A stretch of DNA of 64,000 nucleotides from Hydractinia symbiolongicarpus (lineage: Eukaryota; Cnidaria; Hydrozoa; Anthoathecata; Hydractiniidae): contig NC_079877.1 of NCBI RefSeq assembly GCF_029227915.1, positions 31,957,851 to 32,021,850 of the forward strand, given 5' to 3'. The position numbers and the translations under genes are program-made. Shown here piece after piece: positions 50,601-63,000 of the stretch. Below the pieces are notes generated by a model, which worked only from the letters and a program-made list of their open reading frames with translations, made no database searches and was not told where the DNA came from. How positions within the stretch are numbered: position 1 is the first letter of the stretch; each line of letters opens with the position of its first letter.

Positions 50601-52477
50601 AATGTCATTTCTTGGAGACCAATTAGCTCATTCATCACATTTATAAGGTCACAGTCCAGAATATGTTCAATTAATTCCCACAGTCAATCGTTTCACTGTT
50701 AAAAAAATACAACTTAGAACTATCGGAAGAAAATCATTAAATACATGTTGGTGCGATTTTGTGACGCAACCGTTGTAACTCGGATTGACACCGTTAGAAA
50801 GTCAATGAAATGTAGTTTTTGAAACTCTTTCTATTTCTTCAATTCGCGATAACGGCTAGGATTGGTCCCACACTTAAAAATGACTTATTTGTCTTAATCT
50901 TTTAATAAAGCGCTACCACAGCGCCCAGCGTAATCGCTGAGTTCCAGCAATCATGTCAAAATAAGAAGAATGTCATTTCTTAGAGTCCAATTTTGTCACT
51001 TATAACATTTATAAGGTCACAGTCCAAAATCAGTTCAATTAAGTCCCACAGTCAATCGTTTCACTGCTAAAAGCGATGCAAACTAGTAATATGAGAAAAA
51101 TATCGCTAAATACATGTTGGTACAAATATGTGACCCAACCGTTGTAACTCAAACGGACTCACACCGTTAGAACGTCACTGAAATAGTGTTTTTGAAACTG
51201 TCTCTATTTCTTTAGCGCGCTCTAACGGCTAGGATTGGTCTCACAGTTAAAAATGACTTACTTATCTTAATTTTTAAATAAAGCGCTACCACAGCGCCCA
51301 GTGTAATCGCTGAGTTCCAGCAATCATGTCAAATTAAGAAGAATGTTATTTCTTGTAGTCAAAATTGCTCATTTATCACATTTATAAGGTCAAAGTCCAA
51401 AATTAGTTCAATTAAGTCCCACAGTCAATCGTTTCACTGTTGAAAGCGATACAACTTAGTAATACGGGAAGAAAATCACTAAATACATGTTGGTGCGAAT
51501 ATGTGACGCAACCGTTGCAACTCAAACGGATTAAAACTGTTAGAAAGTCAATGAAATGTAGTTTTTGAAACTGTCTCTATTTCTTCAGCGCGAACTAACG
51601 ACTAGGATTCGTCCCACAGTAAAAAATGTCTTATTTATCTTAATTTTTAAATAAAGCGCAACCACAGCGCCCAGTGTAATCGCTGAGTTCCAGCAATCAT
51701 GTAAAATTAAGAAGAATGTTATTTCTTGTAGTCAAAATGGCTCACTTATCACATTTATAAGGTCAAAGTCCAAAATCACTTCAATTAAGTCCCACAGTCA
51801 ATCGTTTCACTGTTGAAAGCGATACAACTTAGTAATACGGGAAGAAAATCACTAAATACATGTTTGTGCGAATATGTGACGCAACCGTTGCAACTCAAAC
51901 GGATTAAAACTGTTAGAAAGTCAATGAAATGTAGTTTTTGAAACTGTCTATTTCTTCAGCGCGAACTAACGACTAGGATTCGTCCCACAGTAAAAAATGA
52001 CTTATTTATCTTAATTTTTAAATAAAGCGCAACCACAGCGACCAGTGTAATCGCTGAGTTCCTACAATCATGTCAAATTAAGAAGAATGTCATTTCTTAG
52101 TGTCCAATTTTCTCACTTATAACATTTATAAGGTCACAGTCCAAAATCAGTTTAATTAAGTCCCACAGTCAATCGTTTCACTGTTAAAAGCGATGCAAAC
52201 AGTAATATGAGAAAAATATCGCTAAATACATGTTGGTACAAATATGTGACCCAACCGTTGTAACTCAAACGGACTGACACAGTTAGAACGTCATTGAAAT
52301 GTAGTTTTTGAAACCCTCTCTATTTCTTCAATGCGCGATAACGGCTAGGATTGGTCCCACACTTAAAAAAAACTTATTTTCTTAATTTTTAAATAAAGCG
52401 ATACCACAGAGCCTAGTGTACTGGCTGAATTCCAGCAATCATGTCGAATTAAGAAGAATGTTATTCTTGGAGTCCAA
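47646..52477. repeat. HOR E, copy 2: 13 monomers, 4,832 bp
   Basis: Near-identical to copy 1. The exchange point resolves to the 13-mer TTGTCTCATTTAT present at 42,814, 47,646 and 52,478: the left flanks differ just before it (CAG against CAA) and the right flanks just after it (AACATTT against CGCATTC). The unit ends in the monomer with ATGTCGAATTAAG (47,609 in copy 1, 52,441 in copy 2), which is also the marker of HOR F. Confidence 0.92.
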
Positions 52478-53120
52478 TTGTCTCATTTATCGCATTCATA
52501 AGGTTACAGTCCAGAATCAGTTCAATTAAGTCCCACAGTCAATCGTTTCACTGTTAAAAGCAATACAACTTAGTAATAACGGAAAAAAATCACTAAATAC
52601 ATTTGGTACGAATATGTGACGACAATGTTGTAACTCAAACGGATGGACACCGTTAGAAAATCAATGAAATGTAGTTTTTGAAAATGTCTCTATTTCTTCA
52701 GCCCGAGCTAACGGCTAGGACTAGTCCCACGGTAAAAAATGACTTATTTGTCTTAATTTTTTAATAAAGCGCTACCACAGCGCCCAGCGTAATCGCTGAG
52801 TTCCAGCAATCATGTCAAATTAAGAAGAATGTTATTTGTTGTAGTCAAACTGGCTCATTTATCACAATTATAAGGTCAAAGACTAAAATCAGTTCAATTA
52901 AGTCCCACAGTCAAACGTTTCACTGTTAAAAGCGATGCAACCTAGTAATATCCGAATACTATCGCTAAATAAAACCGCTGTAACTCAAACGGATTTATAC
53001 TGTTAGTAAGTCAATGAAATATAGCCTTTGGAACTGTTCCTATTTATTCAGCACGTGCTAACGGCCAGGATTGGTCCCCCAGTAAGAAAAAACTTATTTA
53101 TCTAAGTTTTTAAATAAAGC

Positions 53121-53864
53121 GCTACCACAGAGCCTAATGTAATCGCTGAATTCCAGCAATCATGTCAAATTAAGAAGAATGTTATTCCTTGGAGACCAAT
53201 TAGCTCCTTCATCACATTTGTAAGGTCACAGTCCAGAATCATTCAATTAACTCCCACAGTCAATCGTTTCACTGTTAAAAAAAAACACAACTTAGTAATA
53301 TCGGAAGAAAATCACAAAATACATGTTGGTGCGAATATGTGACGCAACCGTTGTAACTCCACCGGATTGACACCGTTAGAAAGTCAATAAAATTTAGTTT
53401 TTGAAACGGTCTCTATTTCTTCAATGCGCGATAACGGCTAGGATTGGTCCCACACTAAAAAATAACTTATTTTCTTAATTTTTAAATAAAGCGCTACCAC
53501 AGAGCCTAATGTAATCGCTGAATTCCAGCAATCATGTCAAATTAAGAAGAATGTTATTCCTTGGAGACCAATTAGCTCCTTCATCACATTTGTAAGGTCA
53601 CAGTCCAGAATCATTCAATTAACTCCCACAGTCAATCGTTTCACTGTTAAAAAAAAACACAACTTAGTAATATCGGAAGAAAATCACAAAATACATGTTG
53701 GTGCGAATATGTGACGCAACCGTTGTAACTCCACCGGATTGACACCGTTAGAAAGTCAATAAAATTTAGTTTTTGAAACGGTCTCTATTTCTTCAATGCG
53801 CGATAACGGCTAGGATTGGTCCCACACTAAAAAATAACTTATTTTCTTAATTTTTAAATAAAGC
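53121..53864. repeat. Exact tandem duplication of one 372-bp monomer
   Basis: The monomer beginning GCTACCACAGAGCC at 53,121 is followed at 53,493 by a second copy that reads base for base the same by eye. Both carry private variants seen nowhere else: ATCACAAAATAC (ATCACTAAATAC elsewhere) and GAAACGGTCTC. The other HOR F units have a single monomer here (about 56,095 and 58,310). This is probably among the youngest events in the window. Confidence 0.88.
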
Positions 53865-56800
53865 GCTACCACAGCGCCCAGTGTAATCGCTGAGTTCCAG
53901 CAATCTTGTCAAATTAAGAAGAATGTTATTTCTTGTAGTCAAAATCGCTCATTTATCACATTTATAAGGTCGAAGTCCAAAATCAGTTCAATTAAGTCCC
54001 ACAGTCAATCGTTTCACTGTTGAAAGCGATACAACTTAGTAATATCGGAGGAAAATCACTAGATACATGTTGGTACGAATATGTGACGCAACCGTTGTAA
54101 CTCAAACGGACTGATACAGTTAGAACGTCATTAAAATGTAGTTTTTGAAACTGTCGCAATTTTTCAGCGCGCGATAACGGCTAGGATTGGTCCCACAGTA
54201 AAAAATGACTTATTTATCTAAGTTTTTAAATGAAGCGCTTCCACTGCGCGAAGTGTAATCGCTGAGTTCCAACAATCATGTCAAAATAAGAAGAATGTTT
54301 TTTCTTGGAGTGCAGTTGGCTAACTTATCACATTTATAAGGTCACAGGGCAAAGCTAGCTCAATTAAGCTCCACAGTCAATCATTTCATTGTTAAAAGCG
54401 ATATAAGTTGGTAATATCGGAAAAAAATCAGTAAATACATGTTGGTACGAATGTGTGACGCAACCGTTGTAACTCAAACGGATTGACACCGTTAGAAAGT
54501 CAATGAAATGGAGTTTTCGAAACTGTCTCTATATCTTTAGCGCGCGCTAACGGCTATTATTGGTCCCATAGTAAAATTGACTTATTTATCTAAATTTTTA
54601 AATGAATCACTACCACAGCGACCAGTGTAATCGCTGAGTTCCTACAATCATGTCAAATTAAGAAGAATGTCATTTCTTGGAGACAAATTAGCTCATTAAT
54701 CACATTTATAAGGTCACAATCCAGAATAAGTTCAATTAATTCCCACAGTCAATCGTTTCACTGTTAAAAAAAATACAACTTAGAACTTTCGGAAGAAAAT
54801 CATTAAATACATGTTGGTGCGAATATGTGACGCAACCGTTGCAACTCAAACGGATTAAAACTGTTAGAAAGTCAATGAAATGTAGTTTTTGAAACTGTCT
54901 ATTTCTTCAGCGCGAACTAACGACTAGGATTCGTCCCACAGTAGAAAATGACTTATTTATCTTAATTTTTAAATAAAGCGCAACCACAGCGACCAGTGTA
55001 ATCGCTGAGTTCCTACAATCATGTCAAATTAAGAAGAATGTCATTTCTTAGTGTCCAATTTTCTCACTTATAACATTTATAAGGTCACAGTCCAAAATCA
55101 GTTTAATTAAGTCCCACAGTCAATCGTTTCACTGTTAAAAGCGATGCAAACAGTAATATGAGAAAAATATCGCTAAATACATGTTGGTACAAATATGTGA
55201 CCCAACCGTTGTAACTCAAACGGACTGACACAGTTAGAACGTCATTGAAATGTAGTTTTTGAAACCCTCTCTATTTCTTCAATGCGCGATAACGGCTAGG
55301 ATTGGTCCCACACTTAAAAAAAACTTATTTTCTTAATTTTTAAATAAAGCGATACCACAGAGCCTAGTGTACTGGCTGAATTCCAGCAATCATGTCGAAT
55401 TAAGAAGAATGTTATTCTTGGAGTCCAATTGTCTCATTTATCGCCTTCATAAGGTTACAGTCCAGAATCAGTTCAATTAAGTCCCACAGTCAATCGTTTC
55501 ACTGTTAAAAGCAATACAACTTAGTAATAACGGAAAAAAATCACTAAATACATTTGGTACGAATATGTGACGACAATGTTGTAACTCAAACGGATGGACA
55601 CCGTTAGAAAATCAATGAAATGTAGTTTTTGAAAATGTCTCTATTTCTTCAGCCCGAGCTAACGGCTAGGACTAGTCCCACGGTAAAAAATGACTTATTT
55701 GTCTTAATTTTTTAATAAAGCGCTACCACAGCGCCCAGCGAAATCGCTGAGTTCCAGCAATCATGTCAAATTAAGAAGAATGTTATTTGTTGTAGTCAAA
55801 CTGGCTCATTTATCACAATTATAAGGTCAAAGACTAAAATCAGTTCAATTAAGTCCCACAGTCAAACGTTTCACTGTTAAAAGCGATGCAACCTAGTAAT
55901 ATCCGAATACTATCGCTAAATAAAACCGCTGTAACTCAAACGGATTTATACTGTTAGTAAGTCAATGAAATATAGCCTTTGGAACTGTTCCTATTTATTC
56001 AGCACGTGCTAACGGCCAGGATTGGTCCCCCAGTAAGAAAAAACTTATTTATCTAAGTTTTTAAATAAAGCGCTACCACAGAGCCTAATGTAATCGCTGA
56101 ATTCCAGCAATCATGTCAAATTAAGAAGAATGTTATTCCTTGGAGACCAATTAGCTCCTTCATCACATTTGTAAGGTCACAGTCCAGAATCATTCAATTA
56201 ACTCCCACAGTCAATCGTTTCACTGTTAAAAAAAAACACAACTTAGTAATATCGGAAGAAAATCACTAAATACATGTTGGTGCGAATATGTGACGCAACC
56301 GTTGTAACTCCACCGGATTGACACCGTTAGAAAGTCAATAAAATTAAGTTTTTGAAACTGTCTCTATTTCTTCAATGCGCGATAACGGCTAGGATTGGTC
56401 CCACACTAAAAAATAACTTATTTTCTTAATTTTTAAATAAAGCGCTACCACAGCGCCCAGTGTAATCGCTGAGTTCCAGCAATCTTGTCAAATTAAGAAG
56501 AATGTTATTTCTTGTAGTCAAAATCGCTCATTTATCACATTTATAAGGTCGAAGTCCAAAATCAGTTCAATTAAGTCCCACAGTCAATCGTTTCACTGTT
56601 GAAAGCGATACAACTTAGTAATATCGGAGGAAAATCACTAGATACATGTTGGTACGAATATGTGACGCAACCGTTGTAACTCAAACGGACTGATACAGTT
56701 AGAACGTCATTAAAATGTAGTTTTTGAAACTGTCGCAATTTTTCAGCGCGCGATAACGGCTAGGATTGGTCCCACAGTAAAAAATGACTTATTTATCTAA

Positions 56801-58659
56801 GTTTTTAAATGAAGCGCTTCCACTGCGCGAAGTGTAATCGCTGAGTTCCAACAATCATGTCAAAATAAGAAGAATGTTTTTTCTTGGAGTGCAGTTGGCT
56901 CACTTATCACATTTATAAGGTCACAGGGCAAAGCTAGCTCAATTAAGCTCCACAGTCAATCATTTCATTGTTAAAAGCGATATAACTTGGTAATATCGGA
57001 AAAAAATCAGTAAATACATGTTGGTACGAATGTGTGACGCAACCGTTGTAACTCAAACGGATTGACACCGTTAGAAAGTCAATGAAATGGAGTTTTCGAA
57101 ACTGTCTCTATATCTTTAGCGCGCGCTAACGGCTATTATTGGTCCCATAGTAAAATTGACTTATTTATCTAAATTTTTAAATGAATCACTACCACAGCGA
57201 CCAGTGTAATCGCTGAGTTCCTACAATCATGTCAAATTAAGAAGAATGTCATTTCTTGGAGACAAATTAGCTCATTAATCACATTTATAAGGTCACAATC
57301 CAGAATAAGTTCAATTAATTCCCACAGTCAATCGTTTCACTGTTAAAAAAAATACAACTTAGAACTTTCGGAAGAAAATCATTAAATACATGTTGGTGCG
57401 AATTTGTGACGCAACCGTTGTAACTCCACCGGATTGACACCGTTAGAAAGTCAATGAAATGTAGTTTTAGAAACCCTCTCTATTTCTTCAATGCGCGATA
57501 ACGGCTAGGATTGGTCCCACACTTAAAAAAAACTTATTTTCTTAATTTTTAAATAAAGCGATACCACAGAGCCTAGTGTACTGGCTGAATTCCAGCAATC
57601 ATGTCGAATTAAGAAGAATGTTATTCTTGGAGTCCAATTGTCTCATTTATCGCATTCATAAGGTTATAGTCCAGAATCATTTCAATTAAGTCCCACAGTC
57701 AATCGTTTCACTGTTAAAAGCAATACAACTTAGTAATAACGGAAAAAAATCACTAAATACATTTGGTACGAATATGTGACGACAATGTTGTAACTCAAAC
57801 GGATGGACACCGTTAGAAAATCAATGAAATGTAGTTTTTGAAAATGTCTCTATTTCTTCAGCCCGAGTTAACGGCTAGGACTAGTCCCACAGTAAAAAAT
57901 GACTTATTTGTCTTAATTTTTTAATAAAGCGCTACCACAGCGCCCAGCGTAATCGCTGAGTTCCAGCAATCATGTCAAATTAAGAAGAATGTTATTTGTT
58001 GTAGTCAAACTGGCTCATTTATCACAATTATAAGGTCAAAGACTAAAATCAGTTCAATTAAGTCCCACAGTCAAACGTTTCACTGTTAAAAGCGATGCAA
58101 CCTAGTAATATCCAAATACTATCGCTAAATAAAACCGCTGTAACTCAAACGGATTTATACTGTTAGTAAGTCAATGAAATATAGCCTTTGGAACTGTTCC
58201 TATTTATTCAGCACGTGCTAACGGCCAGGATTGGTCCCCCAGTAAGAAAAAACTTACTTATCTAAGTTTTTAAATAAAGCGCTTCCACAGAGCCTAATGT
58301 AATCGCTGAATTCCAGCAATCATGTCAAATTAAGAAGAATGTTATTCCTTGGAGACCAATTAGCTCCTTCATCACATTTGTAAGGTCACAGTCCAGAATC
58401 ATTCAATTAACTCCCACAGTCAATCGTTTCACTGTTAAAAAAAAACACAACTTAGTAATATCGGAAGAAAATCACTAAATACATGTTGGTGCGAATATGT
58501 GACGCAACCGTTGTAACTCCACCGGATTGACACCGTTAGAAAGTCAATAAAATTTAGTTTTTGAAACTGTCTCTATTTCTTCAATGCGCGATAACGGCTA
58601 GGATTGGTCCCACACTAAAAAATAACTTATTTTCTTAATTTTTAAATAAAGCGCTACCA

Positions 58660-59050
58660 CAGCGCCCAGTGTAATCGCTGAGTTCCAGCAATCTTGTCAA
58701 ATTAAGAAGAATGTTATTTCTTGTAGTCAAAATCGCTCATTTATCACATTTATAAGGTCGAAGTCCAAAATCAGTTCAATTAAGTCCCACAGTCAATCGT
58801 TTCACTGTTGAAAGCGATACAACTTAGTAATACCGGTAAAAAATCACTAAATACTTGTTGGTACGAATGTGTGACGCAACCGTTATAACTCAACCGGATT
58901 GACCCCGTTAAAAAGTCAATGAAATGTAGCCTTTGGAACTGTTCCTATTTATTCAGCACGTGCTAACGGCCAGGATTGGTCCCCCAGTAAGAAAAAACTT
59001 ATTTATCTAAATTTTTAAATAAAGCGCTACCACAGAGCCTAATGTAATCG
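58660..59050. repeat. Hybrid monomer in HOR F
   Basis: This monomer begins as the CAATCTTGTC type but from about 58,832 (TAATACCGGTAAAAAATC) continues with CTTGTTGGTACGAATGTG, GTTATAACTCAACCGG and then GCCTTTGGAACTGTTCC, which belongs to the monomer preceding the CTCCTTCATC type. A related hybrid lies at about 61,393-61,600 (TACTGGTTGGTACG, GTTATAACTC). Such chimeras are expected from unequal exchange or gene conversion inside monomers. Confidence 0.7.
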
Positions 59051-60039
59051 CTGAATTCCAGCAATCATGTCAAATTAAGAAGAATGTTATTCCTTGGAGA
59101 CCAATTAGCTCCTTCATCAAATTTGTAAGGTCACAGTCCAGAATCATTCAATTAACTCCCACAGTCAATCGTTTCACTGTTAAAAAAAAACACAACTTAG
59201 TAATATCGGAAGAAAATCACTAAATACATGTTGGTGCGAATATGTGACGCAACCGTTGTAACTCCACCGGATTGACACCGTTAGAAAGTCAATAAAATTT
59301 AGTTTTTGAAACTGTCTCTATTTCTTCAATGCGCGATAACGGCTAGGATTGGTCCCACACTAAAAAATAACTTATTTTCTTAATTTTTAAATAAAGCGCT
59401 ACCACAGCGCCCTGTTTACTCGCTGAGTTCCAGCAATCTTGTCAAATTAAGAAGAATGTTATTTCTTGTAGTCAAAATCGCTCATTTATCACATTTATAA
59501 GGTCGAAGTCCAAAATCACTTCAATTAAGTCCCACAGTCAATCGTTTCACTGTTGAAAGCGATACAACTTAGTAATACGGGAAGAAAATCACTAAATACA
59601 TGTTGGTGCGAATATGTGACGCAACCGTTGTAACTCAAACGGTTTGATACAGTTAGAACGTCATTAAAATGTAGTTTTTGAAACTGTCGCAATTTTTCAG
59701 CGCGCGATAACGGCTAGGATTGGTCCCACAGTAAAAAATGACTTATTTATCTAAGTTTTTAAATGAAGCGCTTCCACTGCGCGAAGTGTAATCGCTGAGT
59801 TCCAACAATCATGTCAAAATAAGAAGAATGTTTTTTCTTGGAGTGCAGTTGGCTCACTTATCACATTTATAAGGTCACAGGGCAAAGCTAGCACAATTAA
59901 GCTCCACAGTCAATCAATTCATTGTTAAAAGCGATATAACTTGGTAATATCGGAAAAAAATCAGTAAATACATGTTGGTACGAATGTGTGACGCAACCGT
60001 TGTAACTCAAACGGATTGACACCGTTAGAAAGTCAATGA

Positions 60040-60080
60040 AATGGAGTTTTCGAAACTGTCAACGGCTATTATTGGTCCCA
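60040..60080. repeat. 21-bp deletion junction in a HOR F monomer
   Basis: GAAACTGTC runs directly into AACGGCTATTATTGG at about 60,060. The equivalent monomer at 57,100 has 21 extra bases between them (TCTATATCTTTAGCGCGCGC and T). The CG-rich patch is the part removed. This deletion is unique to this unit and so is recent. Confidence 0.85.
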
Positions 60081-63000
60081 TAGTAAAATTGACTTATTTA
60101 TCTAAATTTTTAAATGAATCACTACCACAGGGTCCAGTGTAATCGCTGAGTTCCTACAATCATGTCAAATTAAGAAGAATGTCATTTCTTGGAGACAAAT
60201 TAGCTCATTCATCACATTTATAAGGTCACAATCCAGAATAAGTTCAATTAATTCCCACAGTCAATCGTTTCACTGTTAAAAAAAATACAACTTAGAACTA
60301 TCGGAAGAAAATCATTAAATACATGTTGGTGCGAATTTGTGACGCAACCGTTGTAACTCCACCGGATTGACACCGTTAGAAAGTCAATGAAATAGTGTTT
60401 TTGAAACTGTCTCTATTTCTTTAGCGCGCTCTAACGGCTAGGATTGGTCTCACAGTTAAAAATGACTTATTTATCTTAATTTTTAAATAAAGCGCTACCA
60501 CAGCGCCCAGTGTAACCGCTGAGTTCCAGCAATCATGTCAAATTAAGAAGAATGTTATTTCTTGTAGTCAAAATTGCTCATTTATCACATTTATAAGGTC
60601 AAAGTCCAAAATTAGTTCAATTAAGTCCCACAGTCAATCGTTTCACTGTTGAAAGCGATACAACTTAGTAATACGGGAAGAAAATCACTAAATACATGTT
60701 GGTGCGCATATGTGACGCAACCGTTGCAACTCAAACGGATTAAAACTGTTAGAAAGTCAATGAAATGTAGTTTTTGAAACTGTCTATTTCTTCAGCGCGA
60801 ACTAACGACTAGGATTCGTCCCACAGTAAAAAATGACTTATTTATCTTAATTTTTAAATAAAGCGCAACCACAGCGACCAGTGTAATCGCTGAGTTCCTA
60901 CAATCATGTCAAATTAAGAAGAATGTCATTTCTTAGTGTCCAATTTTCTCACTTATAACATTTATAAGGTCACAGTCCAAAATCAGTTTAATTAAGTCCC
61001 ACAGTCAATCGTTTCACTGTTAAAAGCGATGCAAACTAGTAATATGAGAAAAATATCGCTAAATACATGTTGGTACAAATATGTGACCCAACCGTTGTAA
61101 CTCAAACGGACTGACACCGTTAGAACGTCATTGAAATGTAGTTTTTGAAACCCTCTCTATTTCTTCAATGCGCGATAACGGCTAGGATTGGTCCCACACT
61201 TAAAAAAAACTTATTTTCTTAATTTTTAAATAAAGCGATACCACAGAGCCTAGTGTACTGGCTGAATTCCAGCAATCATGTCGAATTAAGAAGAATGTTA
61301 TTCTTGGAGTCCAATTGTCTCATTTATCGCATTCATAAGGTTACAGTCCAGAATCAGTTCAATTAAGTCCCACAGTCAATCGTTTCACTGTTGAAAGCGA
61401 TACAACTTAGTAATACCGGAAAAAAATCACTAAATACTGGTTGGTACGAATGTGTGACGCAACCGTTATAACTCAAACGGATTGACCCCGTTAGAAAGTC
61501 AATGAAATGTAGCCTTTGGAACTGTTTCTATTTATTCAGCACGTGCTAACGGCCAGGATTGGTCCCCCAGTAAGAAAAAACTTATTTATCTAAATTTTTA
61601 AATAAAGCGCTACCACAGAGCCTAATGTAATCGCTGAATTCCAGCAATCATGTCAAATTAAGAAGAATGTTATTCCTTGGAGACCAATTAGCTCCTTCAT
61701 CAAATTTGTAAGGTCACAGTCCAGAATCATTCAATTAACTCCCACAGTCAATCGTTTCACTGTTAAAAAAAAACACAACTTAGTAATATCGGAAGAAAAT
61801 CACTAAATACATGTTGGTGCGAATATGTGACGCAACCGTTGTAACTCCACCGGATTGACACCGTTAGAAAGTCAATAAAATTTAGTTTTTGAAACTGTCT
61901 CTATTTCTTCAATGCGCGATAACGGCTAGGATTGGTCCCACACTAAAAAATAACTTATTTTCTTAATTTTTAAATAAAGCGCTACCACAGCGCCCTGTTT
62001 ACTCGCTGAGTTCCAGCAATCTTGTCAAATTAAGAAGAATGTTATTTCTTGTAGTCAAAATCGCTCATTTATCACATTTATAAGGTCAAAGACTAAAATC
62101 AGTTCAATTAAGTCCCACAGTCAAACGTTTCACTGTTAAAAGCGATGCAACCTAGTAATATCCGAATACTATCGCTAAATACATGTTGGTGCGAATATGT
62201 GACGCAACCGTTGTAACTCCACCGGATTGACACCGTTAGAAAGTCAATGAAATAGTGTTTTTGAAACTGTCTCTATTTCTTTAGCGCGCTCTAACGGCTA
62301 GGATTGGTCTCACAGTTAAAAATGACTTATTTATCTTAATTTTTAAATAAAGCGCTACCACAGCGCCCAGTGTATACGCTGAGTTCCAGCAATCATGTCA
62401 AATTAAGAAGAATGTTATTTCTTGTAGTCAAAATTGCTCATTTATCACATTTATAAGGTCAAAGTCCAAAATTAGTTCAATTAAGTCCCACAGTCAATCG
62501 TTTCACTGTTGAAAGCGATACAACTTAGTAATACGGGAAGAAAATCACTAAATACATGTTGGTGCGAATATGTGACGCAACCGTTGCAACTCAAACGGAT
62601 TAAAACTGTTAGAAAGTCAATGGAATGTAATTTTTGAAACTGTCTCTATTTCTTCAGCGCGAACTAACGACTAGGATTAGTCCCACAGTAAAAAATGTCT
62701 TATTTATCTTAATTTTTAAATAAAGCGCAACCACAGCGCCCAGTGTAATCGCTGAGTTCCAGCAATCATGTAAAATTAAGAAGAATGTTATTTCTTGTAG
62801 TCAAAATGGCTCACTTATCACATTTATAAGGTCAAAGTCCAAAATCACTTCAATTAAGTCCCACAGTCAATCGTTTCACTGTTGAAAGCGATACAACTTA
62901 GTAATACGGGAAGAAAATCACTAAATACATGTTGGTGCGAATATGTGACGCAACCGTTGCAACTCAAACGGATTAAAACTGTTAGAAAGTCAATGAAATG

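Noticed and set aside
33416-52490. Assembly artefact as the cause of the doubled 4.7- and 4.8-kb blocks
   Set aside because: Copies carry scattered single-base differences, so they are not simple duplications of the same reads. It cannot be excluded without raw reads.
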